DNA of 64,000 nt, from positions 1-64,000 of the forward strand of contig OENT01000507.1 of NCBI GenBank assembly GCA_900239685.1, given 5' to 3'. Shown here in pieces: positions 11,844-29,800 of this stretch; positions within the stretch are counted from its first letter, which is position 1; every line of letters starts with the position of its first letter. Under the pieces are notes generated by a model that did no database searches, was not told where the DNA came from, and worked only from the letters and a program-made list of their open reading frames with translations. Position numbers and translations under genes: made by a program. The stretch is from Rotaria macrura (lineage: Eukaryota; Rotifera; Eurotatoria; Philodinida; Philodinidae).

Positions 11844-14300
11844 TAACAGCTTCTTATATTTGTTGTTTCTTGAATGTCAAAGAAAGAGAATACGATTTTC
11901 ATCACGGTAATACTGATCTTGTTTTGAAAATAATAGCACAGTGCGTGTGTTTAGCAAAAGTTTTTAATGAGAATTTGTGCTCGTCTCATATATCTTCACA
12001 AATACAACAATACTTATTTGTGGATTAATTCAGGCTAATGTCAAGGAAACTAATATGCTATTTTGTCTATGTAATGCTCTCATCGAAATCCTTGCGTAAA
12101 CGACAATTTCATAGTAAATATACATATTTACGTCAACAGTCACTTGATTATACATTTCCATCGATTCTAGCACAAATCTTTACTTCCAAAGATTAACGCA
12201 TTAGTTCATACCTTTCTTTTCTTGCAAGGACTCTCTGTTCAATTTTCTTTTCTTTTTTTTGCATTGTAGAACAGCTTGGCTGTTGTTTACAACCATCCAT
12301 TTTATTATTTTTATCAAAACTTCCATTTATTTGTACGAAATTTAGAATCAAGTTATTTCCGCCTAGACCTAATTCTTGTAGTAAGGGTTCTTTATACAGG
12401 AAAAGATTCGGTACTATTTCAAGGTCATTTTACCTAATAGAAGGTTTCGTCTGAAGTATAATATGAACTTCGAAGTAGAAGACTTATAGTATTTACAATA
12501 TATTCTATGCTGAAGTCTATTTAAACTTTTTTTTAATCATAAATTGATTAGAGAAGACAAACAAGATGAAGAATAAAATGGAATGATAAGAAACATATGG
12601 ATAGTGATGAAAGTTTGTCAAATATATACATACATATTTCTGCTTAAATTATAGAATTTGAAAATATCCATCGGATCGATTTTCAAATCTTGACTATTCA
12701 CTCTTTTTTGATCGATTATATACATCGATATTCAAAATAAACATAGTCAACTATTCAGGTTCATAATCACTAGAATAAAGATTAAAACAAACATAAATAG
12801 AAACGTTTTAAAGTTTTCTTCGAACTTGAGATCAATCCTAATTTATCCATACAATTTTATCATTATAGTTCTATTTGACTGAAGTGAATAACTGAAACTA
12901 ATATCAGTCTAAACATATTTACCATTTTAGATGTGAATGAATGTATCGCATAACTATATCTGTCTTATGAAGATAGTAATGAAGATTTCTAATTTTGTTT
13001 TTTGAAGTACATTCAAACGCCTCTAATTAAGAATATGTAATGAGCCGGTTGAGATTTAGAAGATAATTAAACGATTTACTACATTTGTGAAGCCATACGG
13101 ATATTTAAGACATGTGCCATATAATACTAATATGGATGTGTTTGATAGTAGAATGATTCAAAACATTTGTAGAAAGTATGGCTGTACGAGTTGAATAAGA
13201 TGTACGATATATGAATCACTCTCGACTAGATAATCTGATATTTATGAGCGTACTTTCACTTAGGCATCTCTATCTTCAATTGCAATATAAGAAACAATAG
13301 TATTTTGGATAATTGACGATAATTCCTTAGCGTGTTTGAACTACAGTAGTCTCAGACTTCACTATGGTTAACACTTAATAAATACGAAGTATTTAGAAAA
13401 ATCTAAACTTTTGGATTCAGTTTCAATAAATTTTCTATAGAATTGGCAAACTTCTTTCCCATTGTACAGTCATGATGATAATCAATAATAGCCTAAAAGA
13501 ATATCATAGCTTGTTTATAGTATACTTTTCTGTAAAAATAATAACTTTTTGTGAAGAAAAAACATCTATGTTTTCCTTCTCTGATAACTATTTAGTATAA
13601 ATAAATACATATATATATATACATAGAGAAAATCTTCTGAGATTGTTGGAAATACAAACATTTCTATATCTTAGGATGAATAATGATTGAATAGTTCTAT
13701 TTAATCATTAGTGAATCTGTTTGTTTGCTCGAACTGATTCTGCCAATTTCTACAATATTATGATTAGGCTTGAGAAATTTTCAAGAAGCCAGCTTTCTCG
13801 GTTGCCGTCTGATTTGTTGGAATTATATCGATTTAACTGAGATTTGAAACCAACCGGACCCGGTTCAAATCCTGCATTGAACTAATTTAAATAAAATTTC
13901 CCTTTGATAGAGAGTATCTCTATCGAACCTATTCAGAAAATATTTTCTTATATTAAAATATGTTCAATCTAAACAAAATCACGTTATGCATCTCATCGAT
14001 AGGCATGATATCCATTTTATTGAATTTTTAATCATGCTTTAATTCAAACTAAATTACAGAACCTTTCGTGAACAATAATGCTAATTCATATTCTGTCTAT
14101 CTGGAGAATCTTCTGAAGTTTCATAGTTCTGTATACAGATATTCTGATAATTGTTTGCTTACTTCTTTGTTTCTCTTACTCTCTTTTATCTATATCTAAG
14201 ATGAAGTTTACTGATAAATAGCTGAAAATCAAAATATTATATTTAATTCATATTTCGATTTGAAATCAATGGGGTCTATCGGAAAAACAAGCTTATGTAT

Positions 14301-14991
14301 GTCAGAGTCCAATCTCGGATTCAGGCCAATCTAAGATCCGCCTAGGCCAATCTAGGATCTCACATTTGACACGTCCAATCTAGGATCCGACATTGGACGT
14401 ACATTATGTCAGGCCATTCTCGGATAGATCAGTTACAATACGTTCAATCTGAGATCCACCTGAAAATTTCAGGCGAATCTCAGATTGGCCTAGGCCAATG
14501 TCGAATTGAAAAGTTAACACGGTCAATCTCGGATTCGTTTAGACCAATCTCTGATTGACAAATATATTACGCTGAAGCAAACATGAACCACGTTGCTCAT
14601 ACTAGCATCATTTAATTTGGCAACTATATATGTTAATAGATTAGTATCTAGAGATGTGCGAGACGCTTTCGATGTTAAAAATTACAATTCATAATGATGA
14701 TAAAAATAAACTTTTTTCTTTTTTCAAACTTTGCTTTAACATAAACAATGATTCAATTTTATTTACATTTCTACACACTCCTGTTTTTATTGGGTACATT
14801 GTATGGATAGAACAAATACCTTCACATAAAATATAACACTTAGTATCTCATCAAATATTGGTCTAAACAAATCAGATATTGGCCTAGGTGAATCTGAGAA
14901 TGGCCATTGTGAATCCGAGATTGGCCTAGGCGGACCCGAGATTGGCCTAGGTGAATCTGAGATTGGCCTGAATCCAAGATTGGACGCTGAC
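14301..14991. mobile_element. 691-bp inverted-repeat element built from CCAATCTCGGAT-type words
   Basis: The left end GTCAGAGTCCAATCTCGGAT and the right end, read on the other strand, GTCAGCGTCCAATCTTGGAT are inverted repeats that keep matching for about 65 bp through GGATTCAGGCCAATCT and CCTAGGCCAATCT. Inside, the word [GG]CCAATCTNNGAT is repeated many times: in forward orientation in the left third (14305-14560) and reversed in the right part (14865-14985). The 280-bp centre is plain AT-rich DNA. No coding capacity: the frame at 14840-15085 is just the repeat read as GQSRIHLGQ-like units. It is a non-autonomous DNA element of unknown superfamily; the internal copies could be transposase-binding sites. 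Confidence 0.75.
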
Positions 14992-16176
14992 GTATATATT
15001 GAATCTTGAAATCAAAGAAACATCTCCACATGATCATGCATTCATTGTGATATTGGTCGAGAATAATGATGACTTCGTGTAACACACAATCAATTGACGT
15101 AATTGTTTGACATTAAATTCGGTAGGAAGAATAACTTTTTATTTCATCTGAAAGAATAACACATACGATGCTTCAACACTAAAATCATCGGACGTATTCT
15201 ATTATTGATCAAGTAGAATAAAAATATGCTAGAAAAAATAGCAACCAATATTTATGAAATTTTCCTATTTATAACGATTCGAATTTTCCAAGAAGTATGA
15301 TTCATTACCATCTACATTTTTTTTAGTATAGCGGTTTTCACATTATTAAGAGCAAAACGTTTAATCATTTGCAAAATATAGTGTTTTCTCTTCTAATACA
15401 AACGTGAAAATGAATTCGTTACTCTTCAAACAAAATGTGTAACCATTGCATAAATCTGAGAATGAATCCAAATGCAGTATTCTTCATAGAATCCTACTCT
15501 GCTGAAAGAAAACCCTTGTAGTCTTTCTGTTAGTATCGCAATAATATCTTCCAATCACCTTAAAACGTATAATAAGTGCATACACGAAAAAAAGAATCGT
15601 GGATGATTCTAATTGAGGAAATATAAATTTAACTCGAGATTGATCGTTGACTGATTTGGAGCGTCCTCTTTTGGCGTTCTTTTTGAATGAATAAATTGAA
15701 AAGGACGAAAAAAACTGCAGCTGATAAAGCAAAGCGAAAAAATCACATACCACTGCTTATCTTTGAGTTTTTTCGAGTAGATTCTCAACGATCAAAGGTT
15801 CATTTTTTTCGTCTCTTGAAAAAGAAGAGTAGATAGATTTTTTCCTTTTATGTATGATTATTGTATAATGTTCCATTTTTTTATTTGATGAACATTCATC
15901 CGAACATCTAGATGTATTTCTATGAATAGTACGAAGTTTCTATTTATTCAACTTCAGTTATATACTATATCTAACACTTCTGTATTCGAGGACACAAGGG
16001 CGAGGCTGAAGTACTTTTCTTTTTTTTACTTCGACCTAATCAAAATAAATACATGTAGTGATAAGGTCGTGTCTAATCTGTAAAAGACGAAAGAGGTGTG
16101 CAGCATTTAAGTGCACAATATATATATTACCATTATTATTCGATGTTTGTTTTAGATACATTGTAGTACTGCTAAT

Positions 16177-19471
<3,295 letters not shown>

Positions 19472-19646
19472 CGTTTTAATAATGACAAAAGCATACTACT
19501 GAATTTCACTGTTTTTTAGCAACCATTAGATTACTTAGTTTTCCTTAATTTTTTTTCTGTGATTATTTAATCATGTACAAAAAGATGAAAAAACAAAAGA
19601 AAAAAAAACAACTTATACCAGCACCTTTTCAACTTCACAATTTTCA

Positions 19647-19652
19647 AATAAA
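19647..19652 (+). terminator. Poly(A) signal of catalase
   Basis: AATAAA about 175 nt downstream of the catalase stop codon, after an A-rich 3' UTR stretch. Confidence 0.5.
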
Positions 19653-21791
19653 GCATCTAATTATAATGAATCATTTTTCATTATTATGTTCACACGATGA
19701 CAATCACCATGACGTATGAGTTAGAATAATTTTTTCAATAACTATTTCGGTCTCATAGTGATTTTATTAAAATTAAAACGTAAATATGATCTTCAAACTA
19801 TTTCCATGTAACACAGTGTCCTTTGAGCATATTTTCAACAAAGTCCTGAAGCAAAAAAGAAATCACAAGCATTTCTATCTCATATAAGCAATCATAATCG
19901 TTTCCATTTCTTCATTTTGATTACACATCTCATTCTTCAACAACAACAACTTATTTCATGCATACAAGCAATAGTAAGAGTATTATGACTAGATCTGAGC
20001 ACGGCATATGATAATGAATCTAGAGAAAGACAGATGTTTTTGAAAAAACAATTGATCATCGAACTATTTCTATTCGATGTACAGAATGTACATCGGTACT
20101 TCAAAGCATGTATTCTTGATAAAATGGTTATTATGAACTATAGTTATTACTCAAGGTGTCATAAAAAATTTCTAATAAACTTTGCAGTTCCTTATCAATA
20201 GAAATCAAAAATTGTTTGACACATATTTCCATGTGTTCCTATTTATAATAATGTGCGGGAAACAACATACTGCCAGTGAAATGCGTACTGTTTCATTAAA
20301 CTATTCTAAATATACACATAATCATGTAAAAATACAATCACAGTCATTGGTAAAATTATCTCCCATAAAATAACTTACAACTTGATCAATATGATTAGTA
20401 ATGATTATTTTCTTGCTTTCATAGAAGTTAATATTGGGCAAGTTTTAGAATGTTAACATACAATGGTTGTTATTGAAATAGCTGTCACCTGAAAAAACAT
20501 CCATCCATCATGGTTGTTTTATTTACTGTCTTTTGTGTGCACCTTAATGCTATTATATTGTGTGACGTAGTGTAAAAATGAATTGCACGTCACTGTCAAA
20601 CTTATAAAAGTATTATTTATTAAATAAGATCTAAAATATTTTGCATTTCTTTGCCAAATATCTTGTGTTTTTATTTTTAATATGATGAATGAAATAAATT
20701 TTAGTTATATTAAATCAGTTTTAGATATACGTAGTTTGTTTTTCACACCCTCGATGCAACATAAGTGTGAGCCTTTAAATTTTGTTTGACGTTATAGGGA
20801 GCAATTTTATGTATTTAGATTAGTAGAGGATAGTACCGGAAAAGCATTAGCATATAACGGAACTTAATTAAATGAGAAGAAAATTGCTGTCTTCTATATT
20901 TATTTCCTTAGGACCTGAATTACTTGAAAATTAACTCAAGAATTTTGCATTCATTTGTATTTTCCTTTGTGTATAGCAATGTACTCGTGAAACGATTTTT
21001 CTCTTCGCTAAGACTTGTCACGTATTTTCCAAATGTATGACACTTTTTATTTGCTTTTGCTTTGTCGAATTACATTTTTTGCATGAAGATTATGTTTCAT
21101 CAAAGAAAAATAAAACATGAATGCTTAATAGAATTTATTTATTTATGTATTTATTAAGATAGACAAATAGAAACGATATTCAAATATCTTTTAATGCAAT
21201 CTGTTCAGAATTTTGAGAAAAAAAAATACTCATAAACACAATCATCACACTAAAATTTTCAGAGGAAAAATCGTGCTTTAATAATACGTCAGAAGTCAAG
21301 ATTTATTTGTGCACTAAATCATTTAAATTTCTTGTCAATAAAATGAAGATCTACTTATCGGCTTTTGTGATATATGTTTTTCTCATCTTATGGCAATTAG
21401 TTTCATAGCAGTATACTCTGAATACAAATGATTCAATAAGAAAGAAAGATATTAGACTCGGTGATAAAAAGAACAAAGTAGGCGGTCGACGCCAACTACA
21501 AATATGTGACGTCTTCTTCTCTTTCTTTTATTATCACTGGTAAAAATCTGTTAAAATAGAGGATTGAATGTAATTTCTCGCAAGCACGGACGTCGGAAAG
21601 AAAGAAAAAATAACAGCCGAGAGAAAGAGAGAGCGCGAGAGAAAGGAAAAGGTGAGCATGTTAATATGATAACTTTCGAGACACGGCATTTCTTGTCTTG
21701 CACCGGTCTTGTGCATACTTTCTCTTCGTAAGACGCTAGTTCGTTCTGTATACTTCTTCTCTTCAACTGCTGGACAGTTTCGAAGACAATC
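19653..21791. other. Intergenic stretch between catalase and the bHLH-PAS gene
   Basis: No gene or repeat recognised. A purine-rich GAGAAAGAGAGAGCGCGAGAG tract at about 21620-21650 lies some 150 bp before the start codon of the next gene and may belong to its promoter or 5' UTR. Open frames on the minus strand here (21534-21839) are low-complexity shadows of that tract. Confidence 0.5.
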
Positions 21792-23847
21792 ATGCTGTCG
21801 TTGAACGACTATAGTGCAGAGCACATGTCTAATCAACACAATCTCAAGGTATTTATATATATATATACATATCTAGTATCTTTTCTCAAACTATGTGTTT
21901 TTCTACAATAAAAATTAAAAAAATAAATCTAGCTTTCATTATTGGAATCAATACCTGTTGCGAATTCTTTGAAAGAATGTAATAGTACTCCGTATAAACG
22001 GCGAAAACAAACTGGTCAAGCTCTGGAAGCTCTAGGTCAACTCTTTATGGATTCATCAACTGATGATCTCGATAGCAATAAACTGAACAAAAATGATATA
22101 CTTAGTTTGACGCTATCACGTCTTTTACGCCGTAAATATTGGTCATCTGATATAACTGACAGTAAGTGAAATAGGAAAAGAAAAGTAATGAATGCTTATT
22201 AATGCTCATGTAATTAATTCAGGGAATGTTCAATTAGCAGCCGATATTCCTATTTCATCAATTACTGATGATCTTAAAGGTTTTATGATCGTTGTTAACA
22301 CAAGTGGTCGAATTATTTTAATTAGTGATAACGTCGAGTATTATCTGCGTAAAAATGTTGTGCGTAGAAATGTTTTAGAAGAAAAAGTTATTTTCTTTTA
22401 TTTGCATTTTCTTTTGTATTTTCAAGCGATTACTTTATCCTCAATTAATAAGTATTTATGACTGCGTAAGTAAAAATGATCATGACACAATCCGTCAAAT
22501 TCTATCAACGCCGACGATGACTGAAAAACGTGCTATTTGCACTTGGATATTACCAAGAGGAAAACGCCCTAATCGATCAAATGCGGAAACAAAAGTATAT
22601 TTAATGACGACAACAAATTTTTATCATAAAATTTAAAAAAATAACAATCCTTTTTATTCCTAGTCAATGCTGTTGACAGGTCATTTCTTCTTTATTGATA
22701 ATGATCAAAGTAAAGAACCATTGTTTGTGGCACATTGCGAGCAAATTCTGTCCAGCACACCTACTATTCCAACGAATAACGTAGGCTCAACAAGCGCAAC
22801 TACACTTCGATTTGTGCTTACGGATCAAATGAATATCAGTGAAATTTCATCAAAGTTTGTTCTTATTTATTTATCGTGTTTAAATAAAATTAAAATTAAA
22901 ATAATTTCGTTTTTATTAAGTGCGGAATTTTTATTGGGCTACAAACCAAGTGAATTAATCGATCAATCAATTCATCAAATTTTACCAACAGAATGTTGGG
23001 ATACAGTTGAACAAGCTAAACAGAATTGCTGTATGGTTATTTTTTTCGTAGTAATGAAAATTACGAAGCATCTTTTTTTTCTCACATTGCTTTAGTCGCA
23101 GGCCCACACTGTACGTGGATGAATATTCTTGATTTATTTACGCATGATGGTAATCGGCTCACATTTTTATGCAACACACACATGTTGATTGAAGGTCGAC
23201 GCAAGCGAATAAAACTAGGTTTTCTAGCACAGCTTATAGAGTATGTTCAATATTTACTTTTCTCTTCAAATAGAAAAATTTTATTTTAATTTCGGTGCAT
23301 AGTCCTCTTTTGCGATATCAATGTCTCAGTTATATTAACAAGCAAAATGCTGAACGACGCAAAACATTTATTCAACAAGAATCTATGAGTATCTCAAATA
23401 TAGTATTGAATGATTCAATAACGACGAATGTTGCCATGTGTTAGTAAATCTAGTTTTTTTGTTCTTTCGCTCATTACTATCAATCATTTTCTTTTCGCAT
23501 TTATTTAAGCGCCCAATGACCAATGTCTATTGATAAACGATTCACCAAAATATAAACGCCAACGATTCGATTTGGAACATATGGGAAAAGAAAATTTAAA
23601 TTGCTCTGATCAACATCAATATGTTGCACAGGTTCCATATGAAAATAATTTCAGTAGCAAATTCTCACCATGTGGCACTCAAGAGCTTGGTCATATTGAT
23701 GAACTTTTCAATTGGCTTGACGAAGAAAATATCAAAACTAAAAATAAAGTTTCATTATTTGAAGTTGGCAATGATGCTTTTCATATGGATCATTTACAAG
23801 AATTCGGCCTATTTACACCAATCATATCAGAAATAAACTTCTTCTAA
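21792..23847 (+). CDS. bHLH-PAS domain protein, divergent (p160 coactivator-like or related)
   Basis: Nine exons: 21792-21848, 21933-22161, 22223-22359, 22427-22594, 22664-22854, 22921-23030, 23096-23240, 23303-23439, 23510-23847, giving 503 aa; introns are 55-85 nt and all phases close. A weak HLH lies at residues 41-86: a short basic patch KRRK, helix QALEALGQLF, loop, helix NKNDILSLTLSRLLRR. PAS-A follows at about 103-205 with GFMIVVNTSGRI and ISDNVEYYL, then SIYDCVSKNDHD. PAS-B lies at about 255-365 with FLLGYKPSELIDQSIHQILP. The SDNVEYYL and SIYD blocks recall nuclear-receptor coactivators, but Methoprene-tolerant- or ARNT-like proteins cannot be excluded. It is expected to act in the nucleus as a dimerising regulator. 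The basic region lacks the usual full DNA-contact pattern. Residues 380-503 are unassigned and acidic near the end. Confidence 0.82.
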
Positions 23848-23855
23848 ACAAGAAA

Positions 23856-23861
23856 AATAAA
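23856..23861 (+). terminator. Poly(A) signal of the bHLH-PAS gene
   Basis: AATAAA only 9 nt after the stop codon, indicating a very short 3' UTR, unless a more distal signal is used. Confidence 0.5.
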
Positions 23862-26800
23862 ACATTCTCTTAATATTTTATTTTATTTTAATCTTCGTGC
23901 AGTTCGTTGATCGGCTGTCTGCTTATTTGTGTTTATTACTTGTGCGTAGCTATAAAAATCATATCGTCTATGACAATGATTAATTCATGTAGGAGCTGGC
24001 TCTCGTCGCATACTATAAACATTATTACTATACTCATTTTATATGCTTTTGTTGTTTTCTCTCTTTAATTTGTGTCCGGTGCATGTTTAATTAATGAAAG
24101 TATTTAAAAAAAATTCATATAATAATATAGAAACGCTTCTAGTATTTAAATTATTGATCATCATCATGCATTCATTCTTGTATTCTAGAAATAATTTATT
24201 TCAATACAATAGAAAATTTGAGAAAGATGATTAAATTATTTAAGCTTTCAAATGCAAGTCTAATTTTATATCAGTTATTTCCATTTTATCATGTGCAATT
24301 TAACCGAGAGCTGATTCTTCATTATGAGTTGCAGATGATTATTTAATGTACTTGTCTTTTGCTATGACTCAATTATGTCATTGTAATTCTTTTCAGTTTC
24401 AAATATGTTCTTAATCATGTTTTGTAGTAGATGCATTCTGTTAGATGACATGTAGAATTCTAAAAAAGTTCCCTTCTTTAAAAATAACTGATGAGCACTG
24501 CTTCAAATTGAAGAGTTTTTCTTGCTTTCCTACATGAAAAGGAAACGCATCGTCTATGTTTTTATATTTTAATGCTAACTAGCAATTGAAAATAACGTAC
24601 TGTAAATAATGAATTAATTTCTCAGTTTGCGTATAAGACATCGAAAGATGCTAATGAAACTATCTACTGACGACAAGGAAATCAGATAAGCTAATCGATG
24701 TTTAGTACCTTTAAGTTTTCAATTTCTTCTTATAATTCTTAACTTTTCGAGTAGACAGTTTTGTTAAGAAAAATTGAAATACTCGTCCGGCAACGGTTGC
24801 TGTATATCATAAGAACATCGAGTCTTTAATCGACAAATAAGTAAGTAGTAAACTATGAAATGATTATTCATAGTTTAGTTTTTTCTTCCTATCTCTTTCT
24901 GGTCTCAAATTTGATAAATAATTATTAGTAAATTTGTACTCATCTATTATTATAACTAATTTAGTCACTTGATTGAATCGTTCTTATTGTTTCCCTATTC
25001 ATACGAATACTGTCATGCAGTTGTAGAGTGCTAGTATGTTTTTTTCAAATAACTTGTCTAATCTAATGACGATATCCTTTCAAAATGTTTAAACTTTCTC
25101 CTAAATATAAATATTCTAACCAACAATTAAATATTGCATATAATAACTAAGATTTATTCAGTTTCTTTGTTGTCTAATCAAAGTAAATTTCTTTCTTTAA
25201 AATTAGAGATTTTAGGTGAGCTTCGTTTTTCTAAAAACACTGGTGCTGTCTGTTATTTTCCTTTCGTAGCAAAGATTGATACTCAAAGCATCGATGTTAG
25301 ATATGTAGATTTACTATATATCCCTACTTGAGATCTTTTTACGTTTTATAATGATTGAAACGCAACGAACATAAAATCAATCAGAATAGTTTGAAGATAA
25401 TTTAAAAACATCACTGGTCTAAATATTAACAAGCGAAGAAGAGTATTTCGATCGAATGGATACTTTCTCATGATTGTCTTATGTCTTGTTACAACATGGA
25501 AAAATTCAATTGTGACACTACTCTATTTTCTCATGTGACTCATTTTTAATTCGATTACACTCCGTGTGTTCTATGACTTTGTTCTCCATCGTGTCTCAAA
25601 CTTAAGAATCAAAATACAGATTCAATAGTATTCATCGAAAATGTGCCTTGATATTTTATTATTCTTATAGTCTATGAAAGTCAGTGTTTTTATTTGATAC
25701 TTTTGAAAAAATGTGTTTTTTAATTATCAAAAATTGAAGTGATATGGAGCGGACATAAATTTCCTAAGTATGATTGATTAATCGACAAGCTCTTGTCATA
25801 CCTTTAGCGTGTCAAAATAATCTAAATACTTTGACACTTCCATCTATTTTAATAGCAATTTTAAACACTCGAATTACCTTCAAAGTAATGTTTCAATGTT
25901 TAGAATAAATGCTATATCTAAACCGTGAATCTTTATCGTTAAAGAATGTTAACTGAAGTGAATCAAAACTTTCTGGATACTCTTAAATTATTTTAATGTT
26001 CCGATTGACCAAATCTATAGATATATTATGACCTGAACCATACATGTTAAAAAAAACCGATCGAACTATGGTCCTGCTTTCATGTTAACTCTCTAATGAT
26101 TAACTTATCTCCTCTAGTCTTATGGAATAAAAAATATTTAGTGCAAGAAGAGCATTGAATTGGCTTATGTAATAGATTTTTTCATGAGGATAGATATACG
26201 ATGATGAAGAAAAAGAAAATAGAAATAAAAATCAAAGCTTCGAAATTATAACTCTACTAGAATATAATATACTCTAGAATGTTCTATTTAATATTGTGAG
26301 TCGTATAATTATACCATAAAAGTCGAAACTTCTGAGAAAAGAACACAATTATGAAATAGGCAACGACCTAGAAATCTCAGTCCTGAAAAATCTTTTGCAT
26401 AGTAGTTTTGTCCATTGGAATAAAAAAAAACATTCAAACATGTCAGTAGAGCAATTTACAGTGGCACTTTGACATGCATTAGTGACTTTCAAAGTCAATA
26501 CAATGAAAATAAACATCTTGCCAACTACAGCTACTTCTTAGGAAATAATCTTTTAAAATAATACATTAGATATTATTTTAAAGAGCGATGTAGTATCGGT
26601 AATTTGGAACAAGTCATATTAACCTACAGGAAATAAATTTTCAAATGTTGGATGTCGAATACTATATCGTTTCGAACATCGAATATGAAAGGGGCCCGAT
26701 TTCTGTCCATCATCTGAAGTTTTCATAAACGTAGAAATCAGATTTCGACAATACAATAGAAAGAAGATTTATAAACTGATACTTTGACAAGAAAAGAATG

Positions 26801-29800
26801 GAAAAATCAAAACTAATATATTATTACTTTCCTATGCAAAAACATTTTTCAGCAATCAATCTTACAACCAAACCGCCGATGTGTTAAGAAGTATCAAATA
26901 ATATTTTAAATATTTCTACTTATACTTGTTTATTTATTATAATTGAAATTCATTTTTTAAGAGTGAGACCGCATTGAAATAGTCACGTACACATGTATGA
27001 TGCTTTTAATTTCCTGTCCGTAAAACAAGTATTTCTAATTTGAATAATCGACAATCATCTAGTAATCAAACATCAATACTTATCATGAGAAATATTTTTT
27101 CCTTCCTGGCTGTTGTTTATATATTCATATAGTTTCGGAATATGAAATGTCGCTTTAGATCGTCTTTTTAATTTGCATGTGTTTTTTTTTCTCACTGCAT
27201 TAAAACATGTTCTTGTACATTTGATGATCTAGACAATGATGAGTCACTAGAACTATCTTTAGATCTCTTCAGGAATAATCGATATCTTTAAATCATACAA
27301 ACACTTTTAAATCTCTTACAAAAAGATTTCGTTTATCTTCAATCTATTCCATAAAACGACATGGATTACAGTTTACTGTACATTATTTATACCAGAGGAT
27401 AACTTAAATTAATTTAAGCTTATCTTTAGTTAGCTTAAAGATTGTCTTTGCTGATCAGGAGTAATAATGAAAGCATTTGGTAGATACCACCGATGATAGA
27501 TAATAAATTAGAGTGATAATCAAATAATAGTCTTCATTGAAGACTTACAGATACATGGGTACGTATTATATTCTATAATACGTAGCAAGAAAAAAAATTT
27601 AACTATAAATAGCCTAAACTATCGTTTTTTATTATTTATAGCATATCGATTATTCTTGTTAACCTATATTCTTTTTCTAGTACCATAATTCAGAGACATA
27701 TGTGCCTTCAACCACGTAGAAATTGTGAATTTGTCATCGATGGGAATACTTGTTTTGTTGCATAACGAGTAATAATTCAATTGAACACCATTCCCCAATA
27801 TGTCATCATAATACTCTTGTTGGAAAAATTGAGAGCAAAAATACATTTGGATTTAGATTTTAGTAGTTAAAAGCTATATGGAAAAACTGAATAGTATGAA
27901 CTGTAGATTCAAGTACAAGATTAAGATGTAGATATTCAAGTGACATCATTATTAGTTATCCAATTTTTGATAAGTTCTGTTCGCCCATATATAGTTCTGT
28001 AAGAAAGCCAAGTGGATGAAACTTTGAAAAGACAGACATGTTCCCTGTTCTCTAATAGAGTGAACATAGCCTTCGTAGCTTTTTTAAAGCTGTCTGTTAG
28101 GAATATATATTCTAGATTACGTTAAAGCATCGAAGACTTTCATTCTTCTATTTGAGTAGATTCATTGACGATTGTTTTGTGCATGTAACGTGTTCTCATA
28201 AGTTCTACGATAAAATTTGTTTGAAAATCTTGGTGCTTCTATTCATTCATTCGTATGTGTAATCTATCTCGATATTAACTTTCATTACATACATGCATAA
28301 TATTATGTAGGTTCTCAATATGAGTGGCGTATGATGAAAGTTGTTGTTACTGTTGAAAAAAGACTTGTCTCGCTATTCGTAAGAACTATCTTCACATTGG
28401 GTTATTTTCGTATGCTTCTTTTTATAATTGAATAAAAATGAAGATATCAGCAGACAATGAAACTAAAAAGTAAACTAACTAATATTAACTATTCACATAA
28501 TGTTTGAACGTTTTGGCATTGAATGGTCAACGCATCCATTATCTTTTCATGATCGACAACAAAATCTTTTCTCTTCTTGACTAATCAAGGAAAATCAATC
28601 AGCAAAATATCCGATGATATACTAACACGCACGGTTGTTTAGATTAACTTCATATGGCGAAAGTAATAGATGTCACTGTGCAATTGGAATGAATTTGCCA
28701 TTGAAGCCATCAAGTCCGAATAGAATAAATGAATGACCAGTCTAACATTTGTAGCTGGTATGCGAGTAGAAAAATAAAACAATCAACGTTAGATAAGGGT
28801 ATTTTCCAATAAGATCAATGTTTTCAATGATGCGGCATCTAATTGCATAGATTACTCGGTTCTGTTTGAGTGCGTATCGACGATCACTACTCTACTCTTC
28901 ATGCGTACGCATCATCTAACTAAAATCATAGTATGCACATAATTAATTGTGAAGAAGCCGCCATCTTCTGAAGATCTCTGTCCAATCAATGATATTACCA
29001 ACAAGACTTGTAAACGATTAAGGAAACATTCGAGCACTCGATAAAATCTATCATTAACTTACTATATAGAGAAAAAATCTATCAAGCCATTTAACAACTA
29101 TATAGGAGACACGTATATCTTAAATACTTTAAATTCAGTTCCATTAATTACTACAATTATGATTTGAGCATATGAGCATTGGATATTTTAGAACCATGTT
29201 GTTATTTATATTTTAAGAAATTGTCCTATATCGATGCACCCAATAGAGATCTACTTCCATGCACAATCTTTACTACCAATGAACCTGCTACACTTAAAGA
29301 AAGACATTGTGCATCACACTCTAAGCTCATATAAGATGTAACTACTTATCGATGATGATTCATTTGTTCATTCGTGTTTGTTTAGACAGAAATTTTCTTT
29401 CTTAAGTAGAAACTTAGTAGACTTACAAAGCACATCAATGCTTCACGCATCGAATATCGAGAGCTACATAATATTTAATTGTCAAGTTTTCTATCATGTT
29501 AGTAGAAGAGAGCCTGCTGATGCAATGGTGGCACCCAATCTAGATCTACAAATATTGAAGAATATCACCGGTAATTAATATTAGTAATCGACCAAGTTCT
29601 AAAAGTAAAACGGAACTACCTGTCATAAACTCGAAACACACTGGTAAGACTCACATATTACTCATTACTATTGAAACATATTAAATTGGCTACTATTCTT
29701 TTTCAACTTCATAGGATAACTGTCGACAATGTGTCGATCCTTCTATGTAAATCTGTTAAAAGATATTGTGTAAATTATGTGAAACGTTCGTCTTTCATAC

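Larger units (their letters stand above)
11786..16176. other. Intergenic stretch between lipocalin and catalase
   Basis: No gene recognised. Apart from the inverted-repeat element at 14301-14991, the region is AT-rich single-copy-looking DNA with a short (TA)n run near 13606-13622. The open frame 15484-15753 (minus) is unassigned and has no neighbours that would extend it. Confidence 0.55.

Noticed and set aside
13855-13885. GGTTCAAATCC, a tRNA B-box-like sequence
   Set aside because: No pairing T-stem, no A box at the right distance and no acceptor stem; not a tRNA.
14840-15085. 81-codon minus-strand frame with repeated GQSRIHLGQ-like units
   Set aside because: It is the repeat word of the 14301-14991 element read as protein, not a gene.
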